A stretch of 64,000 nt of DNA, taken from Noviherbaspirillum aridicola (GTDB lineage Bacteria > Pseudomonadota > Gammaproteobacteria > Burkholderiales > Burkholderiaceae_D). The position numbers and the translations under genes were made by a program. The notes beneath the pieces are model-generated. The model searched no databases. It worked only from the letters and a program-made list of their open reading frames with translations, and had not been told where the DNA came from. The stretch covers positions 43,299 to 107,298 of the forward strand of contig NZ_BPMK01000020.1 of NCBI RefSeq assembly GCF_019656455.1. Direction: 5' to 3'. This document shows positions 48,515 to 59,510 of the stretch, in pieces. Position 1 is the first letter of the stretch. Every line of letters starts with the position of its first letter.

Positions 48515-50812
48515 TTATTCGACCTCGAGCGTCTCTTCCGGAGTGGACGGCGGGGCATCGCCCTCGGCGAAGTCGAGCTTGATCTGCTCCTTGTCGTCGA
48601 GGTCGACCGTCACGCGACCGCCATTGACCAGCCTGCCGAACAACAGCTCGTCGGCCAGCGCCTTGCGGATCATGTCCTGAATCAGACGAGACATGGGACG
48701 CGCGCCCATCAGCGGATCGAAACCCTTGCGCGCCAGGAAGCGACGCAGGTTCTCGCTGAAGATCGCCTCGACCTTCTTCTCGTGCAACTGCTCTTCCAGC
48801 TGCATCAGGAACTTGTCCACCACACGCAGGATGATCTCCTCGTCCAGCGGCCTGAAGCTGATGATGGAATCCAGGCGGTTACGGAATTCCGGCGTGAACA
48901 TGCGCTTGATGTCCGCCATCTCGTCGCCCGCTTCCTTCTTGTCGGTGAAGCCGATCGAACGCTTCTGCAGGCTTTCCGCGCCCGCATTCGTGGTCATGAT
49001 GATGATCACGTTGCGGAAATCGGCCTTGCGCCCGTTGTTGTCGGTCAGCGTGCCATGATCCATCACCTGCAGCAGGATATTGAAGATATCCGGATGCGCC
49101 TTCTCGATCTCGTCGAGGAGCAGCACCGCGTGCGGTTTCTTGGTGATCGCCTCGGTGAGCAGACCGCCCTGGTCGAAGCCGACGTAGCCCGGAGGCGCGC
49201 CGATCAGGCGGCTCACCGCGTGCCGTTCCATGTACTCCGACATGTCGAAGCGGATCAGCTCGATGCCGAGGATGAAGGCAAGCTGCTTCGCCACTTCGGT
49301 CTTGCCCACGCCGGTCGGACCGGAGAACAGGAAGGAGCCGATCGGCTTGTCGGTCTTGCCGAGGCCCGCACGCGCCATCTTGATCGCGGATGCGAGCGCC
49401 TCGATTGCCGGATCCTGGCCGAACACCACATTCTTCAGGTCGCGGTCGATGGTCTGCAGCTTGGTGCGGTCATCCTGGTTGACGGACTGCGGGGGAATCC
49501 GTGCGATCTTCGAAATGATGTCTTCGATCTCGGACTTGCCGATCGTCTTCTTCTGCTTCGACTTCGGCAGAATCCGCTGCGCCGCACCCGCTTCGTCGAT
49601 CACGTCGATCGCCTTGTCCGGCAAGTGGCGATCATTGATGAAGCGCGCGGCGAGTTCGGCCGCCGAGGTCAGGGCGGAAGCGGAATACTTCACGCCATGA
49701 TGCTCCTCGAAGCGGGACTTCAGCCCGCGCAGAATCTGCACGGTCTGCTCGACGGTAGGTTCGTTCACATCGATCTTCTGGAATCGCCGCGACAGCGCGT
49801 GATCCTTCTCGAACACACCGCGGAACTCGGTATAGGTCGTCGCGCCGATGCACTTGAGCTGGCCGCTCGACAGGGCCGGCTTGAGCAGGTTGGACGCGTC
49901 CAGCGTGCCCCCCGATGCGGAGCCCGCGCCGATGATCGTGTGGATCTCGTCGATGAACAGAATACCGTTCGGGTTTTCCTTGAGCTGCTTGAGCACTGCC
50001 TTCAGGCGCTGCTCGAAGTCGCCGCGGTACTTGGTGCCCGCCAGCAGCGCGCCCATGTCAAGCGAGTAGACAACCGCATTCTGCAGCACTTCCGGCACAT
50101 CGCCCTGGGTCACCCGCCAGGCCAGGCCTTCCGCGATCGCCGTCTTGCCGACGCCGGCCTCGCCGACCAGCAGCGGGTTGTTCTTCCGGCGGCGGCAGAG
50201 CGTCTGGATCACGCGCTCGACTTCGGCCTCGCGCCCGATCAGCGGGTCGATCTTGCCCTCGGCAGCCATCTTGTTCAGATTCTGCGTGTACTGATCGAGC
50301 GGGCTTTCCTTCTGCTGGCCCTCGGCCTGCGCTTCGTCGCTGCCTTCCGGCGCCTTCTGGGAATCCGCCTGCTGATCCTTGCGCACGCCGTGAGAGATGA
50401 AGTTCACGACATCGAGGCGGGTCACGCCCTGCTGGTGCAAGTAATACACGGCGTGGGAATCTTTTTCGCCGAAGATCGCGACCAGCACATTGGCGCCGGT
50501 GACTTCCTTCTTGCCGTTGGATGCCGACTGCACGTGCATGATCGCTCGCTGGATGACACGCTGGAAGCCGAGCGTCGGCTGCGTATCCACCTCGCTGGTA
50601 CCCGGTACCGTCGGCGTGTTATCGCTGATGAAGTTGGACAGCGTCTTGCGCAGGTCCTCGATATTGACTGCGCAGGCGCGCAGCACTTCGGCCGCCGACG
50701 GATTGTCGAGCAGCGCAAGCAGCAGATGTTCTACGGTGATGAACTCATGGCGAGCCTGACGGGCCTCGACAAAAGCCATGTGCAAACTAACTTCAAGTTC
50801 CTGCGCAATCAT
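48515..50812 (-). CDS. clpA: ATP-dependent Clp protease ATP-binding subunit ClpA
   Basis: A 765-residue double AAA+ unfoldase. The N-domain starts [14 protein letters not shown]. The first ATPase has Walker [10 protein letters not shown], the second has [14 protein letters not shown]. The C-terminal domain includes an IGF-like loop region (RSIGFTDKK) for docking to ClpP. With ClpS, encoded just upstream (ATGA overlap), it delivers N-end-rule substrates to ClpP. Start 50812 matches the overlap and the family; a slightly longer frame is not used. Confidence 0.97.
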   Translation of the reverse strand: MIAQELEVSLHMAFVEARQARHEFITVEHLLLALLDNPSAAEVLRACAVNIEDLRKTLSNFISDNTPTVPGTSEVDTQPTLGFQRVIQRAIMHVQSASNGKKEVTGANVLVAIFGEKDSHAVYYLHQQGVTRLDVVNFISHGVRKDQQADSQKAPEGSDEAQAEGQQKESPLDQYTQNLNKMAAEGKIDPLIGREAEVERVIQTLCRRRKNNPLLVGEAGVGKTAIAEGLAWRVTQGDVPEVLQNAVVYSLDMGALLAGTKYRGDFEQRLKAVLKQLKENPNGILFIDEIHTIIGAGSASGGTLDASNLLKPALSSGQLKCIGATTYTEFRGVFEKDHALSRRFQKIDVNEPTVEQTVQILRGLKSRFEEHHGVKYSASALTSAAELAARFINDRHLPDKAIDVIDEAGAAQRILPKSKQKKTIGKSEIEDIISKIARIPPQSVNQDDRTKLQTIDRDLKNVVFGQDPAIEALASAIKMARAGLGKTDKPIGSFLFSGPTGVGKTEVAKQLAFILGIELIRFDMSEYMERHAVSRLIGAPPGYVGFDQGGLLTEAITKKPHAVLLLDEIEKAHPDIFNILLQVMDHGTLTDNNGRKADFRNVIIIMTTNAGAESLQKRSIGFTDKKEAGDEMADIKRMFTPEFRNRLDSIISFRPLDEEIILRVVDKFLMQLEEQLHEKKVEAIFSENLRRFLARKGFDPLMGARPMSRLIQDMIRKALADELLFGRLVNGGRVTVDLDDKEQIKLDFAEGDAPPSTPEETLEVE

Positions 50813-51117
50813 GCTTCCTCCATCACGCATTGCAGGGGATGTCCTGCCTTTCTCGCGTGGGTTAATACCAATTCTACTTTAGTGGACGCGATATCCTTTG
50901 GATAGACGCCGCACATACCTTTGCCGTCTCGATGCACCTTGAGCATGATCTGCGTCGCAGTTTCACGATCCTTGTTGAAGTACTCCTGAATGATTGCAAC
51001 GACGAACTCCATCGGCGTGTAGTCATCGTTGAGAAGCAAGACCTGGTACATCGGCGGTGGCTTGAGCTTCTGCTCTTGCCTAGCAATTACCGTACCGTTT
51101 TCGTGCTGAGTTGCCAT
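50809..51117 (-). CDS. clpS: ClpA adaptor ClpS
   Basis: A 102-residue N-end-rule recognition protein. [20 protein letters not shown] contains the hydrophobic pocket Asn-Asp, and [21 protein letters not shown] is the conserved C-terminal part. It binds N-terminal Phe, Leu, Trp or Tyr and hands them to ClpA. The stop overlaps the clpA start by 4 bases. Confidence 0.97.
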   Translation of the reverse strand: MATQHENGTVIARQEQKLKPPPMYQVLLLNDDYTPMEFVVAIIQEYFNKDRETATQIMLKVHRDGKGMCGVYPKDIASTKVELVLTHARKAGHPLQCVMEEA

Positions 51118-51447
51118 TCGTATCTCTGGGACAATTCATTAAGCCGCCCTGGTACCGGGCGCCAACCACATGCCGGGTTGATATTACGCCGATTTTGCCT
51201 GTTGCGCAGATGATGCCCCCCGCCCCTTTTTCAAGCATTCTATTCTGCATTTCGCTTGCTAAAACTCAAAAAGTCTGATCGGCCTTCCTTGACTTTTATA
51301 ATTTTTGCAGGAACAATGGTACTCATTGACATGCTTGGCGTTATGGTATTGTCAATAGAAGTGAGCAGGTTATAAGAGGGGGCAGCGTGTCGCGAGGCTT
51401 CTTGCTTTCCGGCTCGTGTGATTAGTTATTAAATGAAAGACGCTTTT
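51118..51447. other. Divergent intergenic region of clpS and the cold-shock gene
   Basis: AT-richer than its surroundings and free of a credible gene. It holds the cold-shock promoter candidate (51326-51352) and a probable untranslated leader of about 90 bases before the cold-shock ATG, as is usual for this family. Confidence 0.6.
51326..51355 (+). promoter_or_regulatory. Candidate promoter and inverted repeat upstream of the cold-shock gene
   Basis: TTGACA (51326), a 15-base spacer and TATTGT preceded by TGG (extended -10). The TTGACA and TGTCAA ends (51326-51331 and 51350-51355) are an inverted repeat spanning the promoter, which might be an operator. The short spacer lowers confidence. 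Confidence 0.4.
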
Positions 51448-51651
51448 ATGGCAACAGGTACCGTCAAGTGGTTCAACGACTCCAAGGGCTTTGGATTCAT
51501 CACTCCGGATGATGGCGGCGAAGATTTGTTCGCACACTTCTCTGCAATCCAGATGCAAGGCTTTAAGACCCTGAAAGAAGGTCAAAAAGTTTCGTTCGAA
51601 GTGACCCAGGGCCCGAAGGGTAAGCAAGCTTCGAACATCCAGGCGCCCTAA
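51448..51651 (+). CDS. Cold-shock domain protein (CspA family)
   Basis: A 67-residue single-domain RNA chaperone. RNP1-like [10 protein letters not shown] and RNP2-like DLFAHFSAI are present, with [14 protein letters not shown] at the start. The ATG (51448) gives the normal family length; an ATG 15 bases upstream is not needed. It is followed by a perfect terminator, so it is monocistronic. Cold-inducibility cannot be read from sequence alone, though the long leader is consistent with it. Confidence 0.95.
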   Translation: MATGTVKWFNDSKGFGFITPDDGGEDLFAHFSAIQMQGFKTLKEGQKVSFEVTQGPKGKQASNIQAP

Positions 51652-51684
51652 TCATCACGTCGAACAAGCAAGCGCTGCAAGAAA

Positions 51685-51707
51685 CCCCGCAAATGCGGGG
51701 TTTTTTT
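51685..51707 (+). terminator. Intrinsic terminator after the cold-shock gene
   Basis: CCCCGC and GCGGGG close an AAAT loop, followed by seven Ts. Confidence 0.95.
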
Positions 51708-51819
51708 CATCCCGCAGCTTAAAGAATCAACAAGCTTGCGTTGCAGCATTACCGCGATCTCTCGTCCATCCTGGTATCGAACGGGTACCGTACGGCAAAT
51801 AGCGGTAAAGTAGCGCCCC

Positions 51820-53175
51820 ATGAAGCTGCGACAAAAGATCCTCCTGCTGGCCATCACTCCCCTGATCGTCGCCCTGCTTGCCATCGCCTTCGCGGTCCGC
51901 TATCAAGCCGGCCTGCTGGCGCAGCAACAGCGCGTGACGGTGGAAACCGCTTACCTTGCGAGCAAGGAGGCGGAGCTGCGCCATTACGTCGCGCTGGCCA
52001 GCAAGTCGATCGCCCATCTTTATGAGGCGGGGCGAAACGATCCCGCCGCCCTCGAAGAAGCGAAAGCGATACTGGCAACACTGGATTACGGCGACGATGG
52101 CTACTTTTTCCTGTACGACCTGAACGGCAAGAACCTGGTCCACCCGCGCCAGCCTAACCTCGTCGGCCGGGACCTGTGGGAGTTGCGGGACAAGCAGGGC
52201 AGCCCGACCATACAGCGCCTGATCTCCAAGGCGAAAGAAGGCGGCGGCCTGGTCCGCTATCTGTGGGAAAAGCCTTCCTCCGGCAAGGTGGCACCGAAGC
52301 TCGGCTATGTCGTCGCGCTCGAGCGCTGGGGCTGGATGCTGGGCACAGGCCTGTATCTGGACGATGTGGACAGCGCCCTGGCCGCCATCGACGCGCAAAT
52401 CTCCGGAAACATTCAAAGCACGATGCTGTGGATTACAGTAATCGCGATCGCCAGCGCACTGGCGGTTGCACTGTCCGGGCTGGCGCTCAATATCAGCGAA
52501 TCCAGGGTAGCCGACGCAAAATTGCGCGAACTCGCACAGCGCGTGGTGAGGTCCCAGGAAGACGAACGCGCCCGCCTCTCGCGCGACCTGCATGACGGCA
52601 TCAGCCAGTGGCTGGTATCGATCAAGCTGCAGGTGGAATCCGGCATCGCGAAGATGACGGCGAGCAGCGGCGGACCCGATCTTGCCCGCGTTTCCTTCGA
52701 CCGGGCCACCGGCCAGCTCAACGACGTTCTCGGGGAAGTGCGCCGCATCTCTCACGATCTGCGCCCGGCGCTGCTGGACGACCTCGGGCTGGCCGCTGCG
52801 CTGGACCATCTTGCCAGGGAGTTCGGGGACAGCACGGGCATCCAGACCAGCTTCAAGGTGACCGGCGACTGCGATGGACTGACCGATGTCGGCAACACAG
52901 TGCTGTTCCGCATCGCACAGGAGTCGCTTACGAATATCAAGCGCCACGCCAACGCTTCGTCCGTCATCCTGTCGCTTCATGGGGGACGCCACGCGGTTTC
53001 CCTCGCCGTCAGCGACGATGGAATCGGGTTCGATGTCGCAGGGATCGCTCAGCATCCTACCCGCGGCATCGGGTTGCGAAACATGCATGAACGCGCCGGC
53101 GCCGTCGGCGGCAAGCTCGAACTCATCTCCTCGCCCCAGGGCACAACCGTTACCGCAACACTGCCAAGAGTCTGA
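51820..53175 (+). CDS. Cache-domain sensor histidine kinase (HisKA_3/NarX type)
   Basis: A 451-residue membrane kinase. An N-terminal helix (ILLLAITPLIVALLAIAFAV) and a second (about 205-228) flank a periplasmic single Cache domain with DDGYFFLYDLNGKNLVHP and GWMLGTGLYLDDV, typical of sensing small carboxylates or similar ligands. The HisKA_3 box is SRDLHDGISQWLV with His258, followed by an HATPase domain with DDGIGFD and GIGLRNMHERA. Its partner is the LuxR-type regulator 4 bases downstream. The ligand is unknown. Confidence 0.93.
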   Translation: MKLRQKILLLAITPLIVALLAIAFAVRYQAGLLAQQQRVTVETAYLASKEAELRHYVALASKSIAHLYEAGRNDPAALEEAKAILATLDYGDDGYFFLYDLNGKNLVHPRQPNLVGRDLWELRDKQGSPTIQRLISKAKEGGGLVRYLWEKPSSGKVAPKLGYVVALERWGWMLGTGLYLDDVDSALAAIDAQISGNIQSTMLWITVIAIASALAVALSGLALNISESRVADAKLRELAQRVVRSQEDERARLSRDLHDGISQWLVSIKLQVESGIAKMTASSGGPDLARVSFDRATGQLNDVLGEVRRISHDLRPALLDDLGLAAALDHLAREFGDSTGIQTSFKVTGDCDGLTDVGNTVLFRIAQESLTNIKRHANASSVILSLHGGRHAVSLAVSDDGIGFDVAGIAQHPTRGIGLRNMHERAGAVGGKLELISSPQGTTVTATLPRV

Positions 53176-53178
53176 CTC

Positions 53179-53808
53179 ATGTCGTCCCCATCCACTGTCC
53201 ACATTCTGCTCGTCGACGACCACCCGCTGGTCCGCGACGGCCTGCGCGCACGCCTCGAAACCATCCCCCACTTCAACGTGGTGGGCGAAGCGGGCAATGC
53301 GGCGGAGGCACTCAAGCATGCCGCCACCCTGAAAATCGACCTGGTCCTCATGGACATCAATCTCGGCGGCATGAACGGGATCGAGCTGACCGGTCGACTG
53401 AACAGCCTGCACCCCGAGATCGCAATCCTGATGCTGAGCATGCATGACAAGGCCGAATACGTGATGCAGGCGATCCAGGCCGGCGCCCGTGGCTATGTGC
53501 TCAAGGATGCGCCGGCGCAGGACATCATTACTGCGATCGAAACGGTGATATCGGGCGGGATCTATTACAGTGCCGGCCTGGCCAAGCAGCTTGCGCGGCC
53601 GGTTTCGCCCGCCCTGCTGCTCACTCCGCGGGAGCGCGAGGTGTTGCAGTGCATCGCGACCGGAAGGTCCAACAAGCACATTGCGCGCGACCTGAACCTC
53701 AGCGTGCGCACGGTCGAAACGCATCGCCTCAACATCAAGCGCAAGCTGGGCATAGAGGGCCAGGCGGACCTGATCCGGTTCGCGCTCGAGCAGACGCAGA
53801 TCCGGTGA
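53179..53808 (+). CDS. NarL/LuxR-family response regulator
   Basis: A 209-residue regulator with a receiver (VHILLVDDHPLVRDGL; phospho-acceptor Asp59 in LVLMDINLGG; Lys in YVLKDAPAQD) and a LuxR-type helix-turn-helix (LTPREREVLQCIATG, then KHIARDLNLSVRTVETHRLN). Its start is 4 bases after the kinase stop, so the two form a classical two-component pair. Targets unknown. Confidence 0.95.
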   Translation: MSSPSTVHILLVDDHPLVRDGLRARLETIPHFNVVGEAGNAAEALKHAATLKIDLVLMDINLGGMNGIELTGRLNSLHPEIAILMLSMHDKAEYVMQAIQAGARGYVLKDAPAQDIITAIETVISGGIYYSAGLAKQLARPVSPALLLTPREREVLQCIATGRSNKHIARDLNLSVRTVETHRLNIKRKLGIEGQADLIRFALEQTQIR

Positions 53809-53825
53809 CGTCCGGCGCGGGCAAC

Positions 53826-53850
53826 AAAAAAGGCCGGATGCGATCCGGCC
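53826..53850 (-). terminator. Intrinsic terminator after icd
   Basis: GGCCGGAT and ATCCGGCC form an 8-bp stem with a 3-base loop; on the minus strand six Ts follow. It probably also ends the response-regulator transcript less efficiently. Confidence 0.85.
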
Positions 53851-53872
53851 TTGCTTTCGTTCGATCCCGCGA

Positions 53873-55126
<1,254 letters not shown>

Positions 55127-55406
55127 CGTAGGCTCCGGGGTTAAGGAGAAAAGGAAAGACCGCTCTGCTCTAAATTTTTGTTCTAAAGCGCAACGCCGGT
55201 CTTATATAAGACACAAGACCTAATTTCGGATTATGCACCAGTATTTTACGAGATACCATTCTTTTTACCGGGGGCAACTTTTTCAGCCGATCCCGATGGC
55301 GGAAGCTTAACGTCCCGAGAGGTTTGATTCAACGCGTAGAATACGGCTTTCCGAAAACCCGGCATGGCCGCCACGACCCCGAGGCGGCCAGCGCAGTTTT
55401 GAGTAC
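55127..55406. other. Divergent intergenic region of icd and the pseudouridine synthase gene
   Basis: No gene. It contains the palindrome at 55199-55212; otherwise no clear structure was seen. Confidence 0.5.
55199..55212. repeat. 14-bp perfect palindrome upstream of icd
   Basis: GTCTTATATAAGAC is its own reverse complement and lies 73 bases before the icd start codon. The central TATATA may include the -10 box; an operator is possible. Confidence 0.5.
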
Positions 55407-55985
55407 ATGACGCTAATTCTGTTCAATAAACCTTTTGGCGTGATGTGCCAGTTCTCCCCCCATCCGTCGCGCGCGACGCTCAGCGAGTTCATCCGCACAC
55501 CCGGCGTCTATCCCGCCGGGAGGCTGGACGCGGACAGCGAGGGCCTGCTGCTGCTGACCGATGACGGCGCGCTGCAGAAACGTATCAGCCACCCGGACAG
55601 CAAGAAGCGCAAGACCTACATCGCGCAGGTGGACGGCAGGCCGGCGCCGGACGCGCTGGCCCGGCTGCGCGGACCGCTCGATCTCGGCGATTTCATCACC
55701 CGCCCCTGCGAGGCGAGCGAGATCGAAGCGCCCGAATGGCTTTGGCCGCGCGACCCGCCGATCCGTCATCGTGCTTCGATACCCGTGACATGGCTTGCGC
55801 TGACGCTATCGGAAGGGAAGAACCGGCAAGTCAGGCGCATGACCGCGGCGGTCGGTCTGCCTACCCTGCGGCTGGTGCGTATCGCGATCGGCGGGTTTTC
55901 GCTTGCCTCGCATCCGCTGCTGCCGGGGGAATGGCGGTACGTCGATGCGGCCGATTTCGATGCCGAAGAAAGCGCCCGCTCGTGA
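55407..55985 (+). CDS. rluE: RluE-type 23S rRNA pseudouridine synthase
   Basis: A 192-residue RsuA-family enzyme without an S4 domain. ILFNKPFGVMCQFSPH, AGRLDADSEGLLLLTDDG (catalytic Asp), SHPDSKKRKTYIAQVDG and SEGKNRQVRRMTAAVG are conserved. The absence of an N-terminal S4 domain and the length fit RluE, which modifies U2457. It may share a transcript with the DUF192 gene 57 bases downstream. Confidence 0.92.
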   Translation: MTLILFNKPFGVMCQFSPHPSRATLSEFIRTPGVYPAGRLDADSEGLLLLTDDGALQKRISHPDSKKRKTYIAQVDGRPAPDALARLRGPLDLGDFITRPCEASEIEAPEWLWPRDPPIRHRASIPVTWLALTLSEGKNRQVRRMTAAVGLPTLRLVRIAIGGFSLASHPLLPGEWRYVDAADFDAEESARS

Positions 55986-56042
55986 CTTTATCCATGGCCA
56001 TGCGGTAAGCTCTGGCGTCCGTCTTTTTACCTTTCTCCCCAC

Positions 56043-56486
56043 ATGAAGCGCTCTTCCGTCCATTCAGCCCTTGTCGCCTGCTGCCTGGCCGCGGCCGCAG
56101 GCTCACTGCAAGCCCAGCAATCCCGGCTGCCGGTTGTCACGCTGACTGCGGGCATGAACCTGATCCGCGCGGAAGTCGCGGCGCGGGATGCGGACCGTCA
56201 GCAGGGTCTGATGTATCGGGAAAAGATGGGCGCCAATGAAGGGATGGTCTTCGTGTTCGACGGCCCGGCGCAGGTGTGCATGTGGATGAAGAACACACTG
56301 ATTCCGCTGTCGGTCGCGTTCATCGACGAGCGTGGCACGATTGTCAACATCGAGGACATGCAGCCGCAGACGACGGATTCGCATTGCGCGCGCAAGCCGA
56401 TCCGGTATGCGCTGGAGATGAATCAGGGCTGGTTCAGGCAGAAGAACATCAAGCCGGGCATGGCCATCGGCGGTCTTCCGCAGTAG
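56043..56486 (+). CDS. DUF192 family exported protein
   Basis: A 147-residue precursor with a Sec signal peptide (LVACCLAAAAGSLQAQ, cleavage after QA likely). The DUF192 core has EVAARDADRQQGLMYREKMG, FVFDGPAQVCMWMKNTLIPL and SVAFIDERGTIVNIEDM, strongly conserved in this family of unknown function. It ends before a bidirectional terminator shared with rpsT. Confidence 0.9.
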   Translation: MKRSSVHSALVACCLAAAAGSLQAQQSRLPVVTLTAGMNLIRAEVAARDADRQQGLMYREKMGANEGMVFVFDGPAQVCMWMKNTLIPLSVAFIDERGTIVNIEDMQPQTTDSHCARKPIRYALEMNQGWFRQKNIKPGMAIGGLPQ

Positions 56487-56542
56487 GGGCGGATCGAGGG
56501 CTTGCCGCCAATGCAAGCCTGGTCAGGCGATTCAGAAACGAC

Positions 56543-56573
56543 AAAACCCGCATGACGAAATCATGCGGGTTTT
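56543..56573. terminator. Bidirectional terminator between the DUF192 gene and rpsT
   Basis: AAAACCCGCATGA and TCATGCGGGTTTT form a perfect 13-bp stem around a 5-base loop, with A- and T-runs at both ends that can serve either strand. Confidence 0.9.
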
Positions 56574-56618
56574 GCTATCGCAGACGTCCGATGGCGATGC
56601 CACCGGTTGCAGCAGGTA

Positions 56619-56882
56619 TTAGGCCAGTGCCTTCAGGGCAGCAGCCAGGCGGCTCTTGTGACGAGCTGCCTTGTTCTTGTGGATGATCTTCTTGTCAGCG
56701 ATGCGGTCGATGGTCGAGACCGAAGCCTGGAACACCTGGGCGGCAGCCGCCTTGTCGCCTGCCTCGATGGCCTTGCGAACGGCCTTGATCGCGGTGCGCA
56801 GCGTGGAACGCTGGCTGGAGTTGTGAGCGTTGAGCTGGACTGCTTGGCGGGCGCGCTTGCGTGCCTGTGCGGTATTTGCCAT
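56619..56882 (-). CDS. rpsT: 30S ribosomal protein S20
   Basis: An 87-residue Lys/Arg/Ala-rich protein: [20 protein letters not shown], then [17 protein letters not shown] and [19 protein letters not shown]. It binds 16S rRNA in the 30S body. Monocistronic, with its own promoter (56944-56972) and terminator. Divergent from murJ, a common arrangement in betaproteobacteria. Confidence 0.97.
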   Translation of the reverse strand: MANTAQARKRARQAVQLNAHNSSQRSTLRTAIKAVRKAIEAGDKAAAAQVFQASVSTIDRIADKKIIHKNKAARHKSRLAAALKALA

Positions 56883-56943
56883 GTGTGGTTCCTAGTCGAA
56901 AATCGGACGGTCTGCGAAGAGACGAATTCAGTAAAGCCGAGGA

Positions 56944-56972
56944 TTATAACGTTTTTTTGGGAAACGATCAAT
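56944..56972 (-). promoter_or_regulatory. Sigma-70 promoter of rpsT
   Basis: On the minus strand TTGATC, a 17-base spacer and a perfect TATAAT, with the start site about 55 bases before the ATG. Confidence 0.8.
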
Positions 56973-57049
56973 CGGAGCCTGGCCTTGTCCGTGTCCGGGC
57001 CGGGAATGGCCGGCAGGGGCGTCCGAGGGCGCGGCTATAATTGCCGCCC

Positions 57050-58603
57050 ATGAATCTGCACAAAACCCTTGCCACCGTCTCCGGCATGACGATGCTGTCG
57101 CGCGTGACGGGACTGCTCAGGGAAGTCCTGATCGCCCGCGCATTCGGGGCCTCCGCCTACACCGACGCCTTCATCATCGCCTTCCGCATCCCCAACCTGC
57201 TGCGGCGCCTGTTCGCCGAGGGCGCGTTTTCCCAGGCCTTCGTGCCGATCCTGGCCGAATACAAGACACAGAAGGGCGAGGCCGCGACCAAGGAACTGAT
57301 CGACCATGTCGCGACGGTCCTGGTCTGGGCCGTCCTGCTCACCGCACTCGTCGGCGTCCTGGCGGCGCCGGTCGTGGTCTACCTGATGGCATCCGGACTC
57401 CAGGATCAGCCCGAGACCTTCGCAATGGCGAGTGTGATGACGCGCATCATGTTCCCCTATATCGCCTTCATGGCGTTTGTCGCGCTCGCCGGCGGCATCC
57501 TCAATACCTGGCGCTCATTCAAGGTACCGGCCTTCACGCCGGTGCTGCTGAACCTGGCCTTTATCGGCGCATCGCTGTTCGTCGCGCCGCACATGGACGA
57601 GCCGATCTACGCGCTGGCGATCGCCGTCGTGGTCGGCGGTATCCTGCAGGTGGCCATACAGGTGCCGGCATTGCGCCGGATAGGCATGCTGCCCCGGATC
57701 GGCCTGCGTCCGCGGCAGGCGATGCGCGACCCCGGCGTGCAGAGGGTGCTCAAGCAGATGGCCCCGGCGCTTTTCGGCGTTTCCGTCGCCCAGATCAGCC
57801 TGATCATCAACACCAACATCGCCTCGCACCTGCAGACCGGCAGCGTTTCCTGGCTCGGCTATGCGGACCGCCTGATGGAGTTTCCGACGGCGCTGCTCGG
57901 CGTGGCGCTCGGGACCATCCTGCTGCCGAGCCTGTCCAGGGCCCACTCCGCGGGCGACAGCGAAGAGTATTCCGGCCTGCTCGACTGGGGCCTGCGGCTG
58001 ACCTTCCTGCTGGCGCTGCCGGCCGCCGTCGGCCTGGGCGTCCTGTCGGAGCCGCTCACCACCGCACTGTTCCATTACGGCGACAAGTTCGACGCTCAGG
58101 ACGTCGCGATGACCGCCCGAGCGCTGGTGGCCTATGGTGTCGGCCTGATCGGTTTCATCCTGGTCAAGATTCTCGCCCCGGCGTTCTATGCGAAGCAGGA
58201 CATCCGAACGCCGGTAAAGATCGCGGTCGGCGTGCTGATCGTCACGCAATTGCTCAACATCGCCCTGGTCCCGCTGATCGCCCACGCCGGGCTGGCCCTG
58301 TCGATCGGCCTTGGCGCCTGCATCAATGCCGGGTTTCTGTTTCTCGGCCTGCGCCGCCGGAAGCTCTACACGGCAAGGCCGGGCTGGGGTCTTTTCATGG
58401 TGCGCCTGGTCGCCGCCCTCTTCCTGCTGGCGGGCGTCGCGATGTGGACAGCGGCCCAGTTCGACTGGCTGGCGCTCAAGAGCGCGCCGCTGATGCGCAT
58501 CGGGGCGCTGGCCCTGGTGCTGGCGGCCTCGGGCGCGGTCTATTTCGGCGCCCTGCTGGTGATGGGCTTCCGCTTCGGGGATTTCAGGCGCAGCTCGCGC
58601 TGA
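57050..58603 (+). CDS. murJ: Lipid II flippase MurJ
   Basis: A 517-residue MOP-superfamily protein with about 14 membrane helices that flips lipid II to the periplasm for peptidoglycan synthesis. The N-terminus KTLATVSGMTMLSRVTGLLR, then VLIARAFGASAYTDAFIIAF and NLLRRLFAEGAFSQAFVPI, is the MurJ signature. ATG 57050 is favoured over one 9 bases upstream. It is divergent from rpsT and precedes the SirB1-type gene by 64 bases. Confidence 0.96.
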   Translation: MNLHKTLATVSGMTMLSRVTGLLREVLIARAFGASAYTDAFIIAFRIPNLLRRLFAEGAFSQAFVPILAEYKTQKGEAATKELIDHVATVLVWAVLLTALVGVLAAPVVVYLMASGLQDQPETFAMASVMTRIMFPYIAFMAFVALAGGILNTWRSFKVPAFTPVLLNLAFIGASLFVAPHMDEPIYALAIAVVVGGILQVAIQVPALRRIGMLPRIGLRPRQAMRDPGVQRVLKQMAPALFGVSVAQISLIINTNIASHLQTGSVSWLGYADRLMEFPTALLGVALGTILLPSLSRAHSAGDSEEYSGLLDWGLRLTFLLALPAAVGLGVLSEPLTTALFHYGDKFDAQDVAMTARALVAYGVGLIGFILVKILAPAFYAKQDIRTPVKIAVGVLIVTQLLNIALVPLIAHAGLALSIGLGACINAGFLFLGLRRRKLYTARPGWGLFMVRLVAALFLLAGVAMWTAAQFDWLALKSAPLMRIGALALVLAASGAVYFGALLVMGFRFGDFRRSSR

Positions 58604-58667
58604 TCGCGGGGTCGGCTTGCCATGCCGACCTTTCATCTGCGCCGCGATGGTTTATGATGACTGTTGT

Positions 58668-59507
58668 ATGGTCATCAACAACCTCGATTACTTTGCGTCC
58701 CTGGTTCAGCAGGACGACTCCATTCCCCTGTTCGAAGCCGCCCTGCTGATTGCGCACGATGTGGAACCGCAACTGGACATCGGCGCGATACAGGCCCAGG
58801 TCGACATGATCGCGGCGCGCCTGCTCAAGCGGCTCGCGCCGGACGCGTCCAGCGTCCAGAAACTGAGGCTGCTCAATCATTATTTCTACCGGGAGCTGGG
58901 TTTCGCGGGCAACGTGAACGACTATTACGACCCGGACAACAGCTATCTGCATCGGGTCCTCGCCACCCGCCGCGGCATCCCCATCTCGCTTGCCGTGCTG
59001 TACATGGAACTGGCGCAGCAGATCGGGCTGAACGTCAAGGGCGTGTCCTTCCCCGGCCACTTCCTGATGAAACTGTCGGTGCAGTCCGGCGAAATCGTGC
59101 TCGATCCGTTCAACGGGGCCAGTCTGTCGCGTGAAGAACTCGAGGAGCGCCTGGAGCCCTACTTCGAGCAACAGAGTTACCCGGGAGCCATTCCGCTCGC
59201 CTACTACCTGCATGCCGCGCATCCCCGGGAGATACTGGTGCGCATGCTGCGCAATCTGAAAGCGCTGTTCGTCGAGCGCATGCACTGGGAGCGCCTGCTA
59301 GGCGTGCAGCAGCGCCTGCTCATCCTGCTGCCGGACGACATCGCGGAGCGACGCGACCGCGGCCTGGCGTACGCGAATCTCGAATGCCCGCAGGCGGCGC
59401 TGGACGACCTGGAAGCCTACCTCGAGGAACGGCCGGAAGCGCCCGACGCGGAGATGCTGCGGTCCAAGCTCCCCGGCCTGCGCGATGCGAGCCGTCGCCT
59501 CAACTAG
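58668..59507 (+). CDS. SirB1-family transglutaminase-like/TPR protein
   Basis: A 279-residue protein. The central YYDPDNSYLHRVLATRRGIP and ISLAVLYMELAQQIGLNVKG is the SirB1 transglutaminase-like core, with GVSFPGHFLMKL carrying the His; a C-terminal part (LANLECPQAALDDLEAY-like helices) resembles tetratricopeptide repeats. Biochemistry is unknown in most members. It sits downstream of murJ and ends 3 bases before the convergent ABC-F gene. Confidence 0.88.
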   Translation: MVINNLDYFASLVQQDDSIPLFEAALLIAHDVEPQLDIGAIQAQVDMIAARLLKRLAPDASSVQKLRLLNHYFYRELGFAGNVNDYYDPDNSYLHRVLATRRGIPISLAVLYMELAQQIGLNVKGVSFPGHFLMKLSVQSGEIVLDPFNGASLSREELEERLEPYFEQQSYPGAIPLAYYLHAAHPREILVRMLRNLKALFVERMHWERLLGVQQRLLILLPDDIAERRDRGLAYANLECPQAALDDLEAYLEERPEAPDAEMLRSKLPGLRDASRRLN

Positions 59508-59510
59508 GGC

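Noticed and set aside
57027..57040. TATAAT just before murJ as a promoter
   Set aside because: No plausible -35 box at 16-18 bases and it would leave almost no leader; not called.
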